From Deltaproteobacteria bacterium (lineage in GTDB: Bacteria > Myxococcota_A > Polyangia > HGW-17 > SLPX01), in assembly GCA_011390535.1 (NCBI GenBank), contig JAABSF010000017.1, forward strand, positions 1-15,042: a stretch of DNA of 15,042 nucleotides, in the 5' to 3' direction. The translations under genes were made by a program, and so were the position numbers. Under the pieces are notes generated by a model, which made no database searches, had not been told where the DNA came from, and saw only the letters and a program-made list of their open reading frames with translations. This document shows positions 13,283-15,042 of this stretch, piece by piece. Positions within the stretch are counted from its first letter, which is position 1; every line of letters starts with the position of its first letter.

Positions 13283-14710
13283 ATGGCCAAAGTTCTTATC
13301 GTAGACGACGACAAAAATGTACGCCAATCCATCAAAAGTGTAGTCGAGCGGTTGGGTCACGAGGCTCTTTCTTATGCCTTACTTGAAGAAGCATTATCTT
13401 GCTGTCAATGTGAAGAGATCGATGTAGTTTACCTGGATGTGCGCATGCCCGACGGCAACGGTCTGGATATGCTACCCAGTATCAGAGAATCCACCTCTAA
13501 ACCTGAGGTTATCATCATGACCGGTTACGGGGATCCCGATGGAGCGGAGCTGGCGATCAAAAACGGAGCATGGGATTACCTTGAAAAACCCGCGTCCCTC
13601 CAGACAATGACCTTGCCGTTGAAACGAGCCCTTGAATACCGCGAAAAAAAGACCTCTTCCAGCACACCGATATTGCTCAATCGTGAGCGTATCGTAGGGC
13701 GAAGCGATCCCTTGAAAGCCTGTTTAACAAAAGTGGCGCAAGCCGCCGCCAGTGAGACCGACGTTTTGATTACAGGTGAGACCGGCACAGGAAAAGAAGT
13801 GTTGGCCTTGACGATTCATGAAAACAGCTCCCGGGCAAACGAGAATTTTGTTGTAGTCGATTGTGCCGCTCTTCCTGAAAATTTGGTGGAGAGCGTGCTC
13901 TTCGGCCACGAAAAAGGTGCTTTTACAGGCGCATCCACGTCACGCAAGGGACTGGTACATCAGGCCGACGGGGGAACCCTATTTCTGGATGAGGTGGCCG
14001 AGCTTCCACCTCACATACAAAAATCGTTTTTACGCGTTTTGCAAGAGCGGAGCTTTCGCGCGGTGGGCTCAACAAAAGTAGATCAAAGCAATTTTCGGTT
14101 GCTCGCGGCTACAAATAAAAACATTGAAAAAGCCGTACATGAAGGCTCTTTTCGCGAAGATCTCCTTTTTCGGCTTCAGGGGTTCAAGATTGAGCTTCCC
14201 CCCTTGCGAGAGCGACGGGAAGATATCAAAGTTCTGGTTCGACACTACATCTCCGAGCTCTGTGAGAGATATAAGATAGACAATAAAGGGTTCTCACCCG
14301 ATTTCCTTGACGAGCTGTTGCGCTACGACTGGCCGGGAAACGTCCGCGAGCTTGTCCAGGCGTTGGAAAAATCAATCGCCACAGCACAAGGCGACCCGAT
14401 GTTGTTTCCTGCTCATCTGCCTACTCGGATACGAGTGAGCATAAAAAGAGCCGCCGTGGAGAACTCAACCGAAAAAAACCAACCAAAAGGCGAAATCAAC
14501 ACAAATGAACTTTTTGATGAAACCGGCCCTCTTCCGCCTATGAAAAAAGTCCGGGATAACGCCATCTCCCGCGTTGAACAACAATACCTACGGACCCTCA
14601 TGGCCACCACTGATGGTGACGTCAAACAAGCCATTCGTATCTCAGGGTTGTCCCGGTCGCGCCTCTACACATTGCTCAAACAGTACAACATATCTACGAA
14701 AACCTGCTGA
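13283..14710 (+). CDS. NtrC-family sigma-54-dependent response regulator
   Basis: The product is 475 aa from the preferred ATG at 13283 (AGGCGA upstream, then a normal receiver start MAKVLIVDDD). An in-frame ATG at 13253 would add ten residues without a ribosome binding site. Numbered from 13283, the receiver (1-120) has D8-D10, phosphoacceptor D52 (LDVRMP) and K102. The AAA+ domain follows, with Walker A GETGTGKE (165-172), the sigma-54 contact loop GAFTGA (212-217), Walker B GTLFLDE (231-237) and the Arg-finger region FREDLLFRL (290-298). The C-terminal Fis-type helix-turn-helix (about 435-470) reads DVKQAIRISGLSRSRLYTLLKQ. All parts needed to activate sigma-54 RNA polymerase are intact. 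It is the natural partner of the kinase upstream, and the sigma-54-like sites in this window are candidate targets. Confidence 0.97.
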   Translation: MAKVLIVDDDKNVRQSIKSVVERLGHEALSYALLEEALSCCQCEEIDVVYLDVRMPDGNGLDMLPSIRESTSKPEVIIMTGYGDPDGAELAIKNGAWDYLEKPASLQTMTLPLKRALEYREKKTSSSTPILLNRERIVGRSDPLKACLTKVAQAAASETDVLITGETGTGKEVLALTIHENSSRANENFVVVDCAALPENLVESVLFGHEKGAFTGASTSRKGLVHQADGGTLFLDEVAELPPHIQKSFLRVLQERSFRAVGSTKVDQSNFRLLAATNKNIEKAVHEGSFREDLLFRLQGFKIELPPLRERREDIKVLVRHYISELCERYKIDNKGFSPDFLDELLRYDWPGNVRELVQALEKSIATAQGDPMLFPAHLPTRIRVSIKRAAVENSTEKNQPKGEINTNELFDETGPLPPMKKVRDNAISRVEQQYLRTLMATTDGDVKQAIRISGLSRSRLYTLLKQYNISTKTC

Positions 14711-14739
14711 ACGAACTAACTGCCGAACGAACTAACTGC
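14708..14739. repeat. 16-bp tandem duplication at the stop codon of the NtrC-type gene
   Basis: Two 16-bp units (14708-14723 and 14724-14739) differ only in the first base; the shared part is GAACGAACTAACTGC. The first unit begins with the TGA stop codon. It marks the border between the regulator gene and the mobile element and may be a by-product of insertion or slippage. Confidence 0.9.
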
Positions 14740-14762
14740 TCTTGTCGCACAATGACCATCCA

Positions 14763-14812
14763 CAGAGAGGCGTGAAAACCCGGACAAAAACGTACGGGTT
14801 GTGACCTCTCTG
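14763..14812 (+). promoter_or_regulatory. Long hairpin directly before the transposase ribosome binding site
   Basis: CAGAGAGG (14763-14770) pairs with CCTCTCTG (14805-14812), and inside it AACCCG (14777-14782) pairs with CGGGTT (14795-14800), separated by a 6/4 internal loop and closed by a 12-base loop. AGGAGG (14816-14821) follows after three bases. Structures like this near insertion-sequence ends can block impinging transcription or limit transposase translation. A recognition hairpin of the element is another option. Confidence 0.65.
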
Positions 14813-14827
14813 AATAGGAGGTCAAGA

Positions 14828-15042
14828 ATGAATCAACATGTAGAAAACGGAAAGAAACGGAAGCTGCGGAATTACACAAAAGAGCAAAAAGAAGAGGCGG
14901 TAGAAGATGCACTTGAGATCGGAAACTCTGCCTCAGCAAGAATGCACGGAATTCCTTTAACCACGTTAAGCGGTTGGGTTAAGTATAATAGACAGCCTCA
15001 AGCACCCAGAGGATGTGTGCTTTTTGCGGAATGTATTCGGTG
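14828..15042 (+). CDS. Transposase-type helix-turn-helix protein, truncated by window end
   Basis: ATG at 14828 lies six bases after AGGAGG, and the frame stays open for 71 codons to the window edge. A basic start (KKRKLRNYTKEQKEEAVEDAL) leads into a helix-turn-helix (about residues 17-53; SASARMHGIPLTTLSGWVKYNR) of the kind found in OrfA/transposase proteins of IS3-like and related elements. The part beyond (APRGCVLFAEC) is too short to place. Whether this is OrfA of a two-gene element or a single transposase cannot be told. Its position with a hairpin before it and a tandem duplication at its left suggests an insertion sequence next to the regulator gene. Confidence 0.75.
   Translation, partial: MNQHVENGKKRKLRNYTKEQKEEAVEDALEIGNSASARMHGIPLTTLSGWVKYNRQPQAPRGCVLFAECIR

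Larger units (their letters stand above)
14711..15042. mobile_element. Left part of a probable insertion sequence
   Basis: The combination of a transposase-type HTH gene (14828 onward), a strong leader hairpin (14763-14812) and a duplicated 16-mer at the junction (14708-14739) suggests that an insertion sequence begins between about 14740 and 14762. The terminal inverted repeat cannot be defined because the right end lies outside the window. Confidence 0.5.

Overview
The window looks like a chromosomal accessory region of a mid-GC Gram-negative bacterium, most likely of the Desulfobacterota / deltaproteobacterial kind. The grounds are a soluble PAS histidine kinase paired with an NtrC-type sigma-54 activator, candidate sigma-54 promoters, a fused CoA-disulfide/persulfide reductase, and a small Cys-rich protein of a type I associate with anaerobes. 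No rRNA, tRNA or other taxonomic marker was found, so the assignment is an inference.

Left part (1-3330): a 35-bp tandem repeat lies at the window edge. It is followed on the minus strand by a tail-anchored receiver-like protein that lacks its phosphoacceptor Asp, and by a NatA/NatB-type ABC exporter pair whose ATPase has a hexapeptide-repeat N-terminus and a TTG start.

Middle part (3539-10233): on the plus strand come a CoADR-rhodanese fusion flavoprotein, a 74-aa Cys-cluster protein, an Hsp20 chaperone, a 33-aa single-TM small ORF, a 605-aa probable lipoprotein of unknown function, and a membrane protein joining a Trk-like pore motif to an RCK_C domain. A universal stress protein follows on the minus strand. 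Together this is a stress, sulfur-redox and ion-homeostasis set.

Right part (10234-14710): after about 700 bp with no convincing gene there is a small receiver-like protein, a hybrid PAS histidine kinase (perhaps starting at an ATT codon) and an NtrC-family response regulator with an intact GAFTGA loop. Three sites with sigma-54 -24/-12 spacing (GG-N10-GC) lie upstream of hsp20, of the universal stress protein, and of the small receiver-like gene. The simplest reading is a local stress regulon controlled by the adjacent kinase/NtrC pair. The window ends in the start of a transposase, preceded by a strong hairpin.

The best candidate for something undescribed is this proposed sigma-54 stress island as a unit, with its non-canonical receiver proteins and the 13-bp iterated leader of hsp20.
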